DNA of 64,000 bases, taken from Methyloceanibacter caenitepidi. Its GTDB lineage: Bacteria; Pseudomonadota; Alphaproteobacteria; Rhizobiales; Methyloligellaceae. The notes beneath the pieces are model-generated. The model was not told the origin of the DNA. It saw nothing but the letters and a program-made list of their open reading frames with translations, and ran no database searches. Below are positions 52,183 to 59,556 of the stretch, piece by piece; positions within the stretch are counted from its first letter, which is position 1, and each line of letters begins with the position of its first letter. The DNA is taken from NCBI RefSeq assembly GCF_000828475.1, contig NZ_AP014648.1:1488001-1552000 (forward strand), written 5' to 3'. Both the position numbers and the translations under genes were made by a program.

Positions 52183-52277
52183 TTCTGATCTCCAGGCTAG
52201 GCGTCAGGACGTGCGGAATCGCCACGCCGGCGTGGCCGGCATGGGCGTGCGAACGTCAAGTCTCCGCTGGTGGGCGT

Positions 52278-53366
52278 TTACGACCCGTAGAGGAGTTCGA
52301 CGTTGTCCTTCGGCTTTGGTTGGGTTCCAGGCTTGGTGCCGGGTTTCATGGTCTTCGGCACCTTCGCCACTCGCTTCTTGGCGGTGGAGACTTTCTTCTG
52401 GCTTTCTTCGAAGAGCATGGAATTGCGAGCCATCACCAGCACGCGATGGTTGACGATGTTCGCAAGTTCATTTTCGGAGAAGCCCATGTCCGACAGGTAT
52501 TTGATGACTTGGACTTTGCCTGCCTTGGCCTTCTCCGCGTCCTTCCACTCGGGGATCGCCTCGAGCAGGGCTGCGTGTTCCGTTTGGGCGTGCTGCTTCA
52601 GGGCCGCGATACGGTCGTCGTTGGCCTGTTTCAGAGTCTCCTGGTAGGATTCTGCGGCCTGCTGCTTGACGGTGTTGAGGCGGTCCTTGCGTTCCGCCAC
52701 GTCCGCCTTTTTTGCAGCGTATTCCGCCGAGTCCTCCTCGCGGAGTTTGTCCCAATCGATCGCCTTGATGTCGCGGTCCAGCTCGTCCTCGAGGGTCTCG
52801 AGCATCTTGGCCGCGACGGCGTAGGTAGCCTCGACTTGCTTGCTCTTCTCGGCCGCGTCCTCGGTGATGGACTGAGCCTTCGCTTTCGCGTCTTCCAGGC
52901 GGCGCTCTGCCGCTTCTCCGATCTGGTAGGATTTCACCAGATCGCCGATTGAGGCCTCGGCTTGTTCACCGTTGACCTTTACTGGCACCTTGAGGCCTTC
53001 GAACCATTCCGGGTCGGCCTCAAGGTGTTCGACAAGCTGCGCGGAGGTCGAGATGGTGTTCTCGTCGTCCTCGCCCTTGTCTGGATCTTCGTCTTTTTCG
53101 GGGTCCTCGCCCTTGTCGGGGTCGTCGGGATCCTCACCCTTGTCGGAGTCGTCCGGACCCTCGCTCTTGTCCGGATCGTCGCCCTTCTTTGGGTCGGCCA
53201 CGTCGGCAGCGTCGACCTTGTCGGGTTCGGCGGCTTTTGCCGGATCTTCGCCCTTGTCGGGATCCTCGCTCCCGCCGAGCTCGCCGTAGAGGAGCCCCAC
53301 GGAGTCCGCGGCTTTCGGTGTTCCTTCCGACCCCTGGTGTGGGGCCTTTCCGGTTCCGTCTGTCAC
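52278..53366 (-). CDS. Phage scaffolding protein
   Basis: A 362-residue highly charged protein: residues about 30-100 are acidic repeats based on DPDKGED, followed by a long coiled-coil (about 150-300, with many Glu/Lys/Ala/Gln) and a basic C-terminal tail (KRVAKVPKTMKPGTKPGTQPKPK). An acidic start, coiled-coil middle and basic C-terminus is the usual scaffold layout; the basic tail contacts the capsid. It lies between portal-associated gene and major capsid gene. Confidence 0.8.
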   Translation of the reverse strand: MTDGTGKAPHQGSEGTPKAADSVGLLYGELGGSEDPDKGEDPAKAAEPDKVDAADVADPKKGDDPDKSEGPDDSDKGEDPDDPDKGEDPEKDEDPDKGEDDENTISTSAQLVEHLEADPEWFEGLKVPVKVNGEQAEASIGDLVKSYQIGEAAERRLEDAKAKAQSITEDAAEKSKQVEATYAVAAKMLETLEDELDRDIKAIDWDKLREEDSAEYAAKKADVAERKDRLNTVKQQAAESYQETLKQANDDRIAALKQHAQTEHAALLEAIPEWKDAEKAKAGKVQVIKYLSDMGFSENELANIVNHRVLVMARNSMLFEESQKKVSTAKKRVAKVPKTMKPGTKPGTQPKPKDNVELLYGS

Positions 53367-53668
53367 GATTGCTTCTCCTTGTCCTTGGTCTCTTTCTCGA
53401 TCTGCAGGAGCTGCTTCGACGCCGCGTCACCGGTGCGGACGCAGTGCTCGAATTGCTCCTTCAGGTTCGCCAGAAGGCGCTGCATGAGGTAGGCGTTGTG
53501 CCGGCCCTCGTGATCCTCGGCCGCGCTCTCTTTCCAGCCCTCGAGGATCCGGGCTTCCATCTTCTCGAAAGCCTCGTTGAAGAGCGGGTGATTGATGATC
53601 GCCGAGGCTTGTGCGCCCCGATTGGCTTGCTCGGTGAGCTTGGCGGTATCTGGTTTGTGGTCTGGCAT
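53363..53668 (-). CDS. Small phage protein between portal and scaffold
   Basis: A 101-residue helical protein (HPLFNEAFEKMEARILEGWK, RHNAYLMQRLLANLKEQFEH). Such short proteins ('HplF.eAF..le...i..W') are found between portal and scaffold in many BPP-1-like and N15-like phages; their role is unknown. Its ATG overlaps the portal stop (TGATG), so it is translationally coupled, and its end overlaps the scaffold start by 4 bases. Confidence 0.7.
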   Translation of the reverse strand: MPDHKPDTAKLTEQANRGAQASAIINHPLFNEAFEKMEARILEGWKESAAEDHEGRHNAYLMQRLLANLKEQFEHCVRTGDAASKQLLQIEKETKDKEKQS

Positions 53669-55776
53669 CACACCCCGGATCCCGGCACGTCACGGCCATA
53701 TTTAAGTTCCATCTCGGTCAGCTGGTTCTTGAGGGCTTCCATGCCGAGAACGAGCTTGTTCTGGCTCTCCTCGTGCTTCTGAGCGAGCTCGAGCATTGCC
53801 TTGTCGTGCTTGTGCTGGAGATCGGCCATGTCGAGCTGCTGCGAGCGCATATCGAGGTCCTGCTGCCGCTTCTGGAGCTGAGCCTGCAGCTGCTCAAATT
53901 GCTTCTGCTCGTCTGTCGGGGGCGGCGCCAACGCGTCGCCGGGGTCAGAGAAGAAGCTGTCCGGTGGCTGCATCGTCGCGTTCTTGACGATCGCCGCGGC
54001 TGTGTTGAACAGGTTGCGGGGCTTCACCAGCAGGTTCTGGCCGCCGTGCTTCATGGCGTCGATCTGCTTTTGCCAAATGGACTCGAGGTGCAGCAGGTTC
54101 TGCTCCCGCGTGCCGATCCCAAGCCCGATGTTGACCGTCATGTCGTAGCGCTGACGCCACTCACGCGGATCGACCGAGACCCACTTGTTGCGCAGCTTGA
54201 CGCGACGCTCCTTGTTCTGGTGCTTGAGCTCGAGCTCGTGGATATGCAGGAACAGCGACTTGACGCCGGTCTCCGCGAAGATCCGGGCGATCGCCTCGAT
54301 CTTCATCTTCGACTGGTCCATTTGGTTCGCCAGGACCGAGATCTGGATGTTCTTGAGGGCGTCCGGTGTCAGGCCCTGTCCGTCCGAGCTCACGCCCGTC
54401 CGATCGCGCTTCTCCTTGTCGAAGTGCTCGAGCATCGGGAAGCTGGCAGCCGCGGTAAACGGCGTCGTCATCGGCATGTATGATTCCGACGGCGGCCGAC
54501 GGAAACGCGCCACGCGGCCGACCCGCGTCGTGAGCAGGTCGTCCAGCGTATTGTCGCCCATGCCCATTTCCCAAACGGCATGGCCGGGATTGTTCGTGTG
54601 ATACAGGTTGTCGAGAATCTGCCGCGTCAGCGTCGTCCGGACTTCCTGGATATCCATCACCTTTTCGGCCGTCGCTCGGCCGAAGTGCTTATGCGGCAGC
54701 GGATGGGGCGAGATCACGTGGTAAGGCTGGCGATCGACCTCCTCCTGCGACATAAACCGGCTTGTGATGTGGCTCTTGCCGTTGGTGTTCGAGCCGCCAC
54801 TCGAGCCGCGGGCCACGAAGACCTGCCGAAGCTCGGAATAGCCGTCGCCGTCGAAATCCACGCGGATATAGGCTTCCCGAACCAGGACCTCTTCTTGGGA
54901 CCAATCCGGCTGCGGCTCGTCGCGCTCGTCGCTCTTGTCGCGGCGTGCGTCGCTTTCCGGATTTTGCTCCGTCTCCGCCGGCGCCGTCGGCAGACCCTCT
55001 ACTAGGGCCTTGTCGAATCCCATCTCGAGGAGCTCGGAGCGTGTGATGGGGCGCTCCTCGCCGACAAAGCGGGAATCGCAAGGATCCAAGGACCGGGCGT
55101 TCCTCGAGATCCGGTAGTGCTCAGGCGGCACCGGTGCGACACGGGTCCGGCCCTTCTTTGTCACGCGCCGGAAGATGACGTCGTGAACGGTCTCTTCGAC
55201 TTCGACGGGAAGCACGCCGATAACGGTCTGGACGTCCTGGGTGACACGTTCCGTCCGCTCTTCGTGCTCTTCGATCTCGAGCTCCTCGTCGTCCGTGAGA
55301 AGCGCAAGCTCCGTGTCCGTCAAACCGCGATAGCGTTCCTGGCTGCGAGCTTCGCTCTCGTCCCACCAGGCCTTGACGATCCCGTTCTTCTGGACCATCG
55401 CGTCGAAGAACCAGAAGAACAGCGTCATGAACGCCGGATTGCGCTTGAAGAAAACATGAGTGATGTAATCGGATTCCTGCTCGGCGGCCTCCTCGTCCTC
55501 TTCTCCCTCCGGCTCGAAGCTCACAACGTTGTCGGCCGTGGTGAATATCCGCAGCATCGACGGCATGATCGAGTCGACCACTTCGGCGACGTCGGCCGTC
55601 ACGACTTTGCTCTGTCCTTCCTCCTCGTTGCCGAGCAGTTTCGACAGGAAATAGTCCCAGGCCTTCGCGCGCTCCGCGGCGATGTCCCCGCCGGGAACGC
55701 CTTGCGAGTTGTCGAATTCCCGGTCGACCAGGTTCACGAGTTCCTGCTCGGTCATCGTCTTCGTTTCGGTGGCCAT
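53668..55776 (-). CDS. Podoviral portal protein
   Basis: A 702-residue portal subunit of the large (P22 gp1/BPP-1) class. Signatures: VVTADVAEVVDSIMPSMLRIF near residue 60, FFKRNPAFMTLFFWFFDAMVQKNGIVKAWWDE, the long stem/wing region GTREQNLLHLESIWQKQID and an extended C-terminal helical barrel (LQAQLQKRQQDLDMRSQQLDM). It forms the dodecameric DNA gate. The order TerL, extra nuclease-like gene, portal, small gene, scaffold is as expected for this class. Confidence 0.88.
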   Translation of the reverse strand: MATETKTMTEQELVNLVDREFDNSQGVPGGDIAAERAKAWDYFLSKLLGNEEEGQSKVVTADVAEVVDSIMPSMLRIFTTADNVVSFEPEGEEDEEAAEQESDYITHVFFKRNPAFMTLFFWFFDAMVQKNGIVKAWWDESEARSQERYRGLTDTELALLTDDEELEIEEHEERTERVTQDVQTVIGVLPVEVEETVHDVIFRRVTKKGRTRVAPVPPEHYRISRNARSLDPCDSRFVGEERPITRSELLEMGFDKALVEGLPTAPAETEQNPESDARRDKSDERDEPQPDWSQEEVLVREAYIRVDFDGDGYSELRQVFVARGSSGGSNTNGKSHITSRFMSQEEVDRQPYHVISPHPLPHKHFGRATAEKVMDIQEVRTTLTRQILDNLYHTNNPGHAVWEMGMGDNTLDDLLTTRVGRVARFRRPPSESYMPMTTPFTAAASFPMLEHFDKEKRDRTGVSSDGQGLTPDALKNIQISVLANQMDQSKMKIEAIARIFAETGVKSLFLHIHELELKHQNKERRVKLRNKWVSVDPREWRQRYDMTVNIGLGIGTREQNLLHLESIWQKQIDAMKHGGQNLLVKPRNLFNTAAAIVKNATMQPPDSFFSDPGDALAPPPTDEQKQFEQLQAQLQKRQQDLDMRSQQLDMADLQHKHDKAMLELAQKHEESQNKLVLGMEALKNQLTEMELKYGRDVPGSGV

Positions 55777-55778
55777 GG

Positions 55779-56303
55779 TCAGACGATCGGAACCTTTGGA
55801 TAAGCGATCTTGTGCGCGGAGAGGCTTGTGATCGCCGCGGCGTACTCAAGCCTCGCCACCGCGTGGCGTGTGGCGGTCATGAGCGGGTGACCCACGAGGG
55901 GCACCTGTGCCTCTTCGCGGAAAAACGTCTTGAACTCGTCCAGCCATTCGGCCAGGCGCTTGTCCACCTTGAAGCGCCCCGTACGCATGCGGCCAAGGAT
56001 CTCGCGCGACGTCATGTCGGCGAGCATAGGCGTGTCCTTCACCGGCTCCTTAAGCAGGTTGCAACCGCGATCGAGGAGCTTGTCGGCTACCTCCTGAGCG
56101 GAGGCCTCCCAAGAGATCCCGACACCGCGGCCGCGGGCATTGAGGCCTTCGGCTATCACCGCCAGCTGCTCGCCTCGGAATTTGGCGCAGTCGTAAAGGT
56201 GCAGGACGTCGGAATCGCGGTCCTGCGCCAACCAGACCGCCGCCATATCTCCGGACTCGTCGCAATGGAGGCCGGCTATTCGGCGCCAGTCATCTCTGAT
56301 CAT
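55779..56303 (-). CDS. Stand-alone terminase-nuclease-like (RNase H fold) protein, probably inactive
   Basis: A 174-residue protein that aligns by pattern with the C-terminal nuclease domain of large terminases: first strand and hairpin RIAGLHCDESGDMAAVWLAQDRDSDVLHLYD, a middle strand GRGVGISWEASAQ, and a final helix GHPLMTATRHAVARLEYA. In active nucleases these positions read 'DFG/DWG', an Asp, and 'HLMDATRY'; here the last Asp is Thr (T143) and the first is replaced by His-Cys. The true terminase directly upstream has its own nuclease, so this is a second, probably non-catalytic copy. It might instead bind DNA or regulate TerL. Confidence 0.55.
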   Translation of the reverse strand: MIRDDWRRIAGLHCDESGDMAAVWLAQDRDSDVLHLYDCAKFRGEQLAVIAEGLNARGRGVGISWEASAQEVADKLLDRGCNLLKEPVKDTPMLADMTSREILGRMRTGRFKVDKRLAEWLDEFKTFFREEAQVPLVGHPLMTATRHAVARLEYAAAITSLSAHKIAYPKVPIV

Positions 56304-56310
56304 GTCGTTG

Positions 56311-57882
56311 CTACTCGGTTATCTGTGCGATCGGGACGTCGTAGACATGCCGCTCGTGGAGCACTTCTCCGGCGATCGAAGTGGCCATCGCCAGGGCAAC
56401 CATGCCGTCGATGCGGCCGCCGGCGCGCGATTTGTCGAATTTCCGGTTCCCGGCCGGATCCTTCGTTGCGCGCGCGTTCTGAGCGCACATGGTCAGGACC
56501 GGGTTGTTGCCGTGGCGGAGCTTACGGTTCAGCAACAGCGACTCGAGCGTTCGCAGCGCCGGACCCATGCTCAGATAGCCTTGGCCAAACGGTACGAACC
56601 GCGAGTCGATAAAACTATCCGACAGCCCAGCCTTTACGAGCCAAGGACGAAACTGACGCATGTATTGCCGGTCGAAGGCGATCTTCCGGATGTCGTGGTC
56701 CCGGAAGAGCTCTGCGATCTGGCCGGCTACGAATTCGTATTCGATCGACTGTCCCGGCGTCCTTTCGATAAACCCATCCCGCGCCCAAACATCGTAAGGC
56801 ACGCGGTCTTGCCGGGAGCGTTCTGCCAGTCCTTCCTCCGGCAACCAGAATCGCGACGTCACATCGAACCGTGAGCGCCGCGGCGACACTAGAATGAGCG
56901 CCGTGAGGTCGTTGACCTCGGAAAGGTCGAGGCCTCCGAAGGCTCCCTTCGGTTCCTTCGGATCGGCCCCGTTGGCGAGCCAGACTGTCTTCGTCACGAA
57001 CGGATTGATCGCCTCCACGCGCTGGTTGAGCACGTAGTTGCGATATTCCGCCTCCCGCGCCGGCATGGCGCGGGCGTCCTCGGCCATCTTCTTGACGACC
57101 GACGCGTTGAGGAAGTCCCCGTACGCGGGATTAGCCAGCGCGATCGTCGCGTCTTCGAACGGGTCGGCCTCCATCGGGGCCGTGTAGAGGCTTATCACCG
57201 TCTGCGGGTCGCGATTGCTGAGCGCGTCGTCGATCAGAATCGACAGCAAGTCTCCGTCGTTCGGCGCCTGCGTCGAGATAATGATCGACAGCGGCTCTTC
57301 GTGGGCGCCGACGGCCGTCTCAAGCGCGTCGTACATATCGTGCCGCGGCCCGCGAACCTGTCCGAGCTCGTCGTGCACGATGAAAACCGGCGACTTGCCG
57401 AAGTTAGTGCCGGCGTCGGCCGACAGGGCCGAATAGAGCGTGCCGATCGCGGGGCACCGGATCTGCTTGAACGAGTCCAGAATATGCAGGTGCTCGTCCA
57501 GCGATGGGTTGAGCCGCGCCATCTTGGCCGCAAGCCCGAACACCAACGCGGCCTGGTCGCGGGACATTGCCGCGCTGTTCAGCTGCGAGTTCCAGCGCGC
57601 CTCCGGTCCGCAGAGGTGCAAGAGCAGCAAGCACGCTGCCAGCGCTGTCTTTCCGTTCTTTCGGCCAAACGAGATGATCGCGGTCCGTGTGCCGGCCGGA
57701 TTGTCGTAGATCTTCCGGATCTCGCGCTTCTGCCAGGGACGAAGCTTGAGCGGCTTCCCGACATCCTTGCCTTCGGGAACGAAGCACCAGGTCTCAATCC
57801 AGCGGATATTGCGTTCGGCGCGTGTCTCAGCCTTCCCACGGCGTCTTCTTGCCGGAGCCTCCTTTCGCTTTCGACTTGTCAT
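56311..57882 (-). CDS. terL: Terminase large subunit
   Basis: A 523-residue packaging motor. ATPase domain: adenine-motif Gln region RPWQKREIRKIY (about 49-60), Walker A SFGRKNGKTAL (71-81), Walker B PVFIVHDELG (D171, E172), coupling motif IISTQAPNDGD. Nuclease domain: GGLDLSEVNDLTALI (first Asp), IAFDRQYMRQF (second) and GGRIDGMVALAMA (third). It is of the HK97/P27-associated Terminase_1 class. It overlaps the small-subunit gene by 56 bases and is followed within 8 bases by the nuclease-like gene. Confidence 0.92.
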   Translation of the reverse strand: MTSRKRKEAPARRRRGKAETRAERNIRWIETWCFVPEGKDVGKPLKLRPWQKREIRKIYDNPAGTRTAIISFGRKNGKTALAACLLLLHLCGPEARWNSQLNSAAMSRDQAALVFGLAAKMARLNPSLDEHLHILDSFKQIRCPAIGTLYSALSADAGTNFGKSPVFIVHDELGQVRGPRHDMYDALETAVGAHEEPLSIIISTQAPNDGDLLSILIDDALSNRDPQTVISLYTAPMEADPFEDATIALANPAYGDFLNASVVKKMAEDARAMPAREAEYRNYVLNQRVEAINPFVTKTVWLANGADPKEPKGAFGGLDLSEVNDLTALILVSPRRSRFDVTSRFWLPEEGLAERSRQDRVPYDVWARDGFIERTPGQSIEYEFVAGQIAELFRDHDIRKIAFDRQYMRQFRPWLVKAGLSDSFIDSRFVPFGQGYLSMGPALRTLESLLLNRKLRHGNNPVLTMCAQNARATKDPAGNRKFDKSRAGGRIDGMVALAMATSIAGEVLHERHVYDVPIAQITE

Positions 57883-58336
57883 AGGTCGTGGACTGCGAGA
57901 TCCGCAGCTTCACCGACAGCGAAGCCAGCGTCCCGGATTCCCGGGCCTGCATCTTGAGCAGCCGGTCGTAGTCCTTGAACGGGAAGGGCGCGTCATCGTC
58001 TTCGGCGTCCTCGCTCTTGGCCTTGCGGGTCTTCTTCTTGGACTTCCTGGCGATCCGTTCGGATTCCGCGAGCTCCATCTGCTCGATAAGCGCCGCCACC
58101 CGGCGCGACTGAACAGCGTGTCGGCAGTAGGCCTCGAGGAGCGGAAGGGTTTCCGCCTTGAACCAGTCCGCAGGCAGACGATTGACGACTTGGCGCCAGA
58201 TCTCCGCCTGTTCATCCGTCAAGACGTCCGGCGGCGGCGGCCGCTCGATTCGCTCAATCGTTGGTGCCTCAGCTGGAACCGATCCGCCTTTTTCGGCGGG
58301 TTGCGTCTTCTTGCTTTGGCGGCCGCGCTCGCCCAT
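57827..58336 (-). CDS. terS: Terminase small subunit (P27 family)
   Basis: A 169-residue DNA-recognition subunit of P27-type: DVLTDEQAEIWRQVVNRLPADWFKAETLPLLEAYCRHAVQ and LLKMQARESGTLASLSVKLRIS are the family blocks; the C-terminus ends in a basic segment (KAKGGSGKKTPW). An acidic Ser/Lys-rich insert (about 100-125) is present. GGGAGGATCG precedes ATG 58336; the longer frame upstream is not needed. It lies just upstream of terL with overlap, and HNH gene before it, the usual cos-phage order. Confidence 0.88.
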   Translation of the reverse strand: MGERGRQSKKTQPAEKGGSVPAEAPTIERIERPPPPDVLTDEQAEIWRQVVNRLPADWFKAETLPLLEAYCRHAVQSRRVAALIEQMELAESERIARKSKKKTRKAKSEDAEDDDAPFPFKDYDRLLKMQARESGTLASLSVKLRISQSTTYDKSKAKGGSGKKTPWEG

Positions 58337-58431
58337 CGATCCTCCCGCCGCTGGTATTCCGGCGTCGAAAACGCTAGCCCGCAAAATCCAAAAAAGAGGG
58401 CATTATTCAGAGTTGAGGCCCCGCTCCGCAG

Positions 58432-58475
58432 CCCCTTCGACGATCGAAGGGGGGGGAGGGGACCCCCCCCGGTCT
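58432..58475. other. Inverted repeat and G/C runs at the terminase end; cos candidate
   Basis: CCCCTTCGA-CGA-TCGAAGGGG (58432-58452) is a perfect 9-bp inverted repeat, followed by runs of G then C. It is the only non-coding stretch between the HNH and TerS genes, where cos or pac sites often lie in this phage class. Confidence 0.35.
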
Positions 58476-58837
58476 CAGCGTGTGGGGGAAGTTTCAGCGT
58501 TCCAGTGATGGTCTGGGTTCAGCGGCAAGCCGTGCTCGTCGCAGCCGCGGTCGAAGCCGGCGCCGCCACGCTCTTGGCTTTGCTTGAAGCGGTCATGGCA
58601 TTCCTTCGCCATGCTCTGCAGGTTGCGGCGATCGAAGAACAGCTTCCGGTCGCCGGCGTGCCGCTCGATATGGTCGACGACCTCAGCCGGAAGACCCTTC
58701 TCCTTGCAGTGCGGACACTGGCACATGGGATGACGGCGCAGCTGCGCCAGCCTCAGCTGACGCCAGCGCTTGGTCTTGTAGAGATGCGCCCAAGCCTCGC
58801 GGCCTCGGCTATGCCCGGCGGACTTCGACAGCGTCAT
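58475..58837 (-). CDS. HNH endonuclease
   Basis: A 120-residue HNH nuclease with a zinc-binding start (CQCPHCKEKG, about 45-54) and the ββα-metal core: VVDHIERHAGDRKLFFDRRNLQSMAKECHDRFK (His, Asn, His order). Phage HNH proteins next to TerS/TerL assist specific cleavage at cos during packaging. The start at 58837 overlaps the upstream Ntn-hydrolase gene by 29 bases; the ribosome site is weak (GCGGC). Tail is Glu/Asp/His-rich. Confidence 0.85.
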   Translation of the reverse strand: MTLSKSAGHSRGREAWAHLYKTKRWRQLRLAQLRRHPMCQCPHCKEKGLPAEVVDHIERHAGDRKLFFDRRNLQSMAKECHDRFKQSQERGGAGFDRGCDEHGLPLNPDHHWNAETSPTR

Positions 58838-59270
58838 GCCGCAGCACGCTGATGTCACCGGCGCAGTGTGCGTTGTGCTCGATCGCAGCTCGCACGGCGG
58901 CTTCGGCATCGGCGCCGACAAACATGGCACCGAGCGCTACAGCGTCTCCGCCGCCGGCTGCGTAGTATCGAGGCAGCAAGTCGAACGACCCTTCGTCATC
59001 GAAGACTGTGATCAGTCCGCTTGGGTGAAACAGGAACCCCGTGCCCGAACAGGTTCCGTCTTTGTCAATGACCGATGGTTTCGGCTGGTCATCTCGCTCT
59101 CCGGTGACCCACTTCAGCCACTCACCTACGAAGGAGGCAGCTCCACAGGCCGCGCCTAACACGCCGTCTTTGCGGCGTGCGATCTTGACCATACCCTCGA
59201 CAACTCGACTTCCGCAGCTGCAGGCCGTGTCGGCCGCGAGCACGCCGTCGCGATAGGCGATGACGGTCAC
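58809..59270 (-). CDS. Phage HslV/proteasome-like Ntn-hydrolase
   Basis: A 153-residue protein with the HslV/proteasome beta-subunit pattern: GTG start then TVIAYRDGVLAADT, so Met removal leaves an N-terminal Thr; in mature numbering T1, D13 (AADT) and K28 (MVKIARR) stand where HslV has T1, D17 and K33. Later blocks ACGAASFVGEWLKWV, GFLFHPSGLITVF, YYAAGGGDAVALGAMFVGADA and AIEHNAHCAGDI correspond to HslV strands/helices and the family's Gly-rich turn. It is shorter than HslV (about 174). GTGA overlap couples it to the DUF2829 gene. No HslU-like ATPase is nearby. Confidence 0.82.
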   Translation of the reverse strand: MTVIAYRDGVLAADTACSCGSRVVEGMVKIARRKDGVLGAACGAASFVGEWLKWVTGERDDQPKPSVIDKDGTCSGTGFLFHPSGLITVFDDEGSFDLLPRYYAAGGGDAVALGAMFVGADAEAAVRAAIEHNAHCAGDISVLRHDAVEVRRA

Positions 59271-59533
59271 GGGGTAACGAGCTCCCAATCCTCGTCGAGG
59301 AGGTCGGACTGCGACGCGAGCCACGGCACGATCGTGCCATCGGCCGTGCGCATAACGAGGTGGGCGTGGTAGGTCACCTGCGTCCCTTCGCCCAGCATGG
59401 AGAGCAGCGGCTCGCGGTTCACCTTGAACACGCTTCCCGGCACGAGGAACACATACATGCCCTTGCCGTTCCAACCCTTGCGGGCAATGCGGTGACCGCG
59501 CTTCACGGCGGCCAGTGCGTCGGAGAAGTCCAT
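59267..59533 (-). CDS. DUF2829 family protein, Tad2-like Thoeris anti-defence candidate
   Basis: An 88-residue protein that is full-length DUF2829: MDFSDALAAVKRGHRIARKG, WNGKGMYVFLVPG, YHAHLVMRTADGTIVPW and LASQSDLLDEDWELV. Proteins of this fold include Tad2, a phage tetramer that sequesters the Thoeris signal molecule (a cyclic-ADP-ribose-type isomer) and blocks abortive immunity; other DUF2829 members are untested. GAGGGAAA fixes the start at 59533. Its stop TGA overlaps the GTG of the proteasome-like gene. Confidence 0.82.
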   Translation of the reverse strand: MDFSDALAAVKRGHRIARKGWNGKGMYVFLVPGSVFKVNREPLLSMLGEGTQVTYHAHLVMRTADGTIVPWLASQSDLLDEDWELVTP

Positions 59534-59556
59534 GCGTTTCCCTCGTCTATAGTCCG

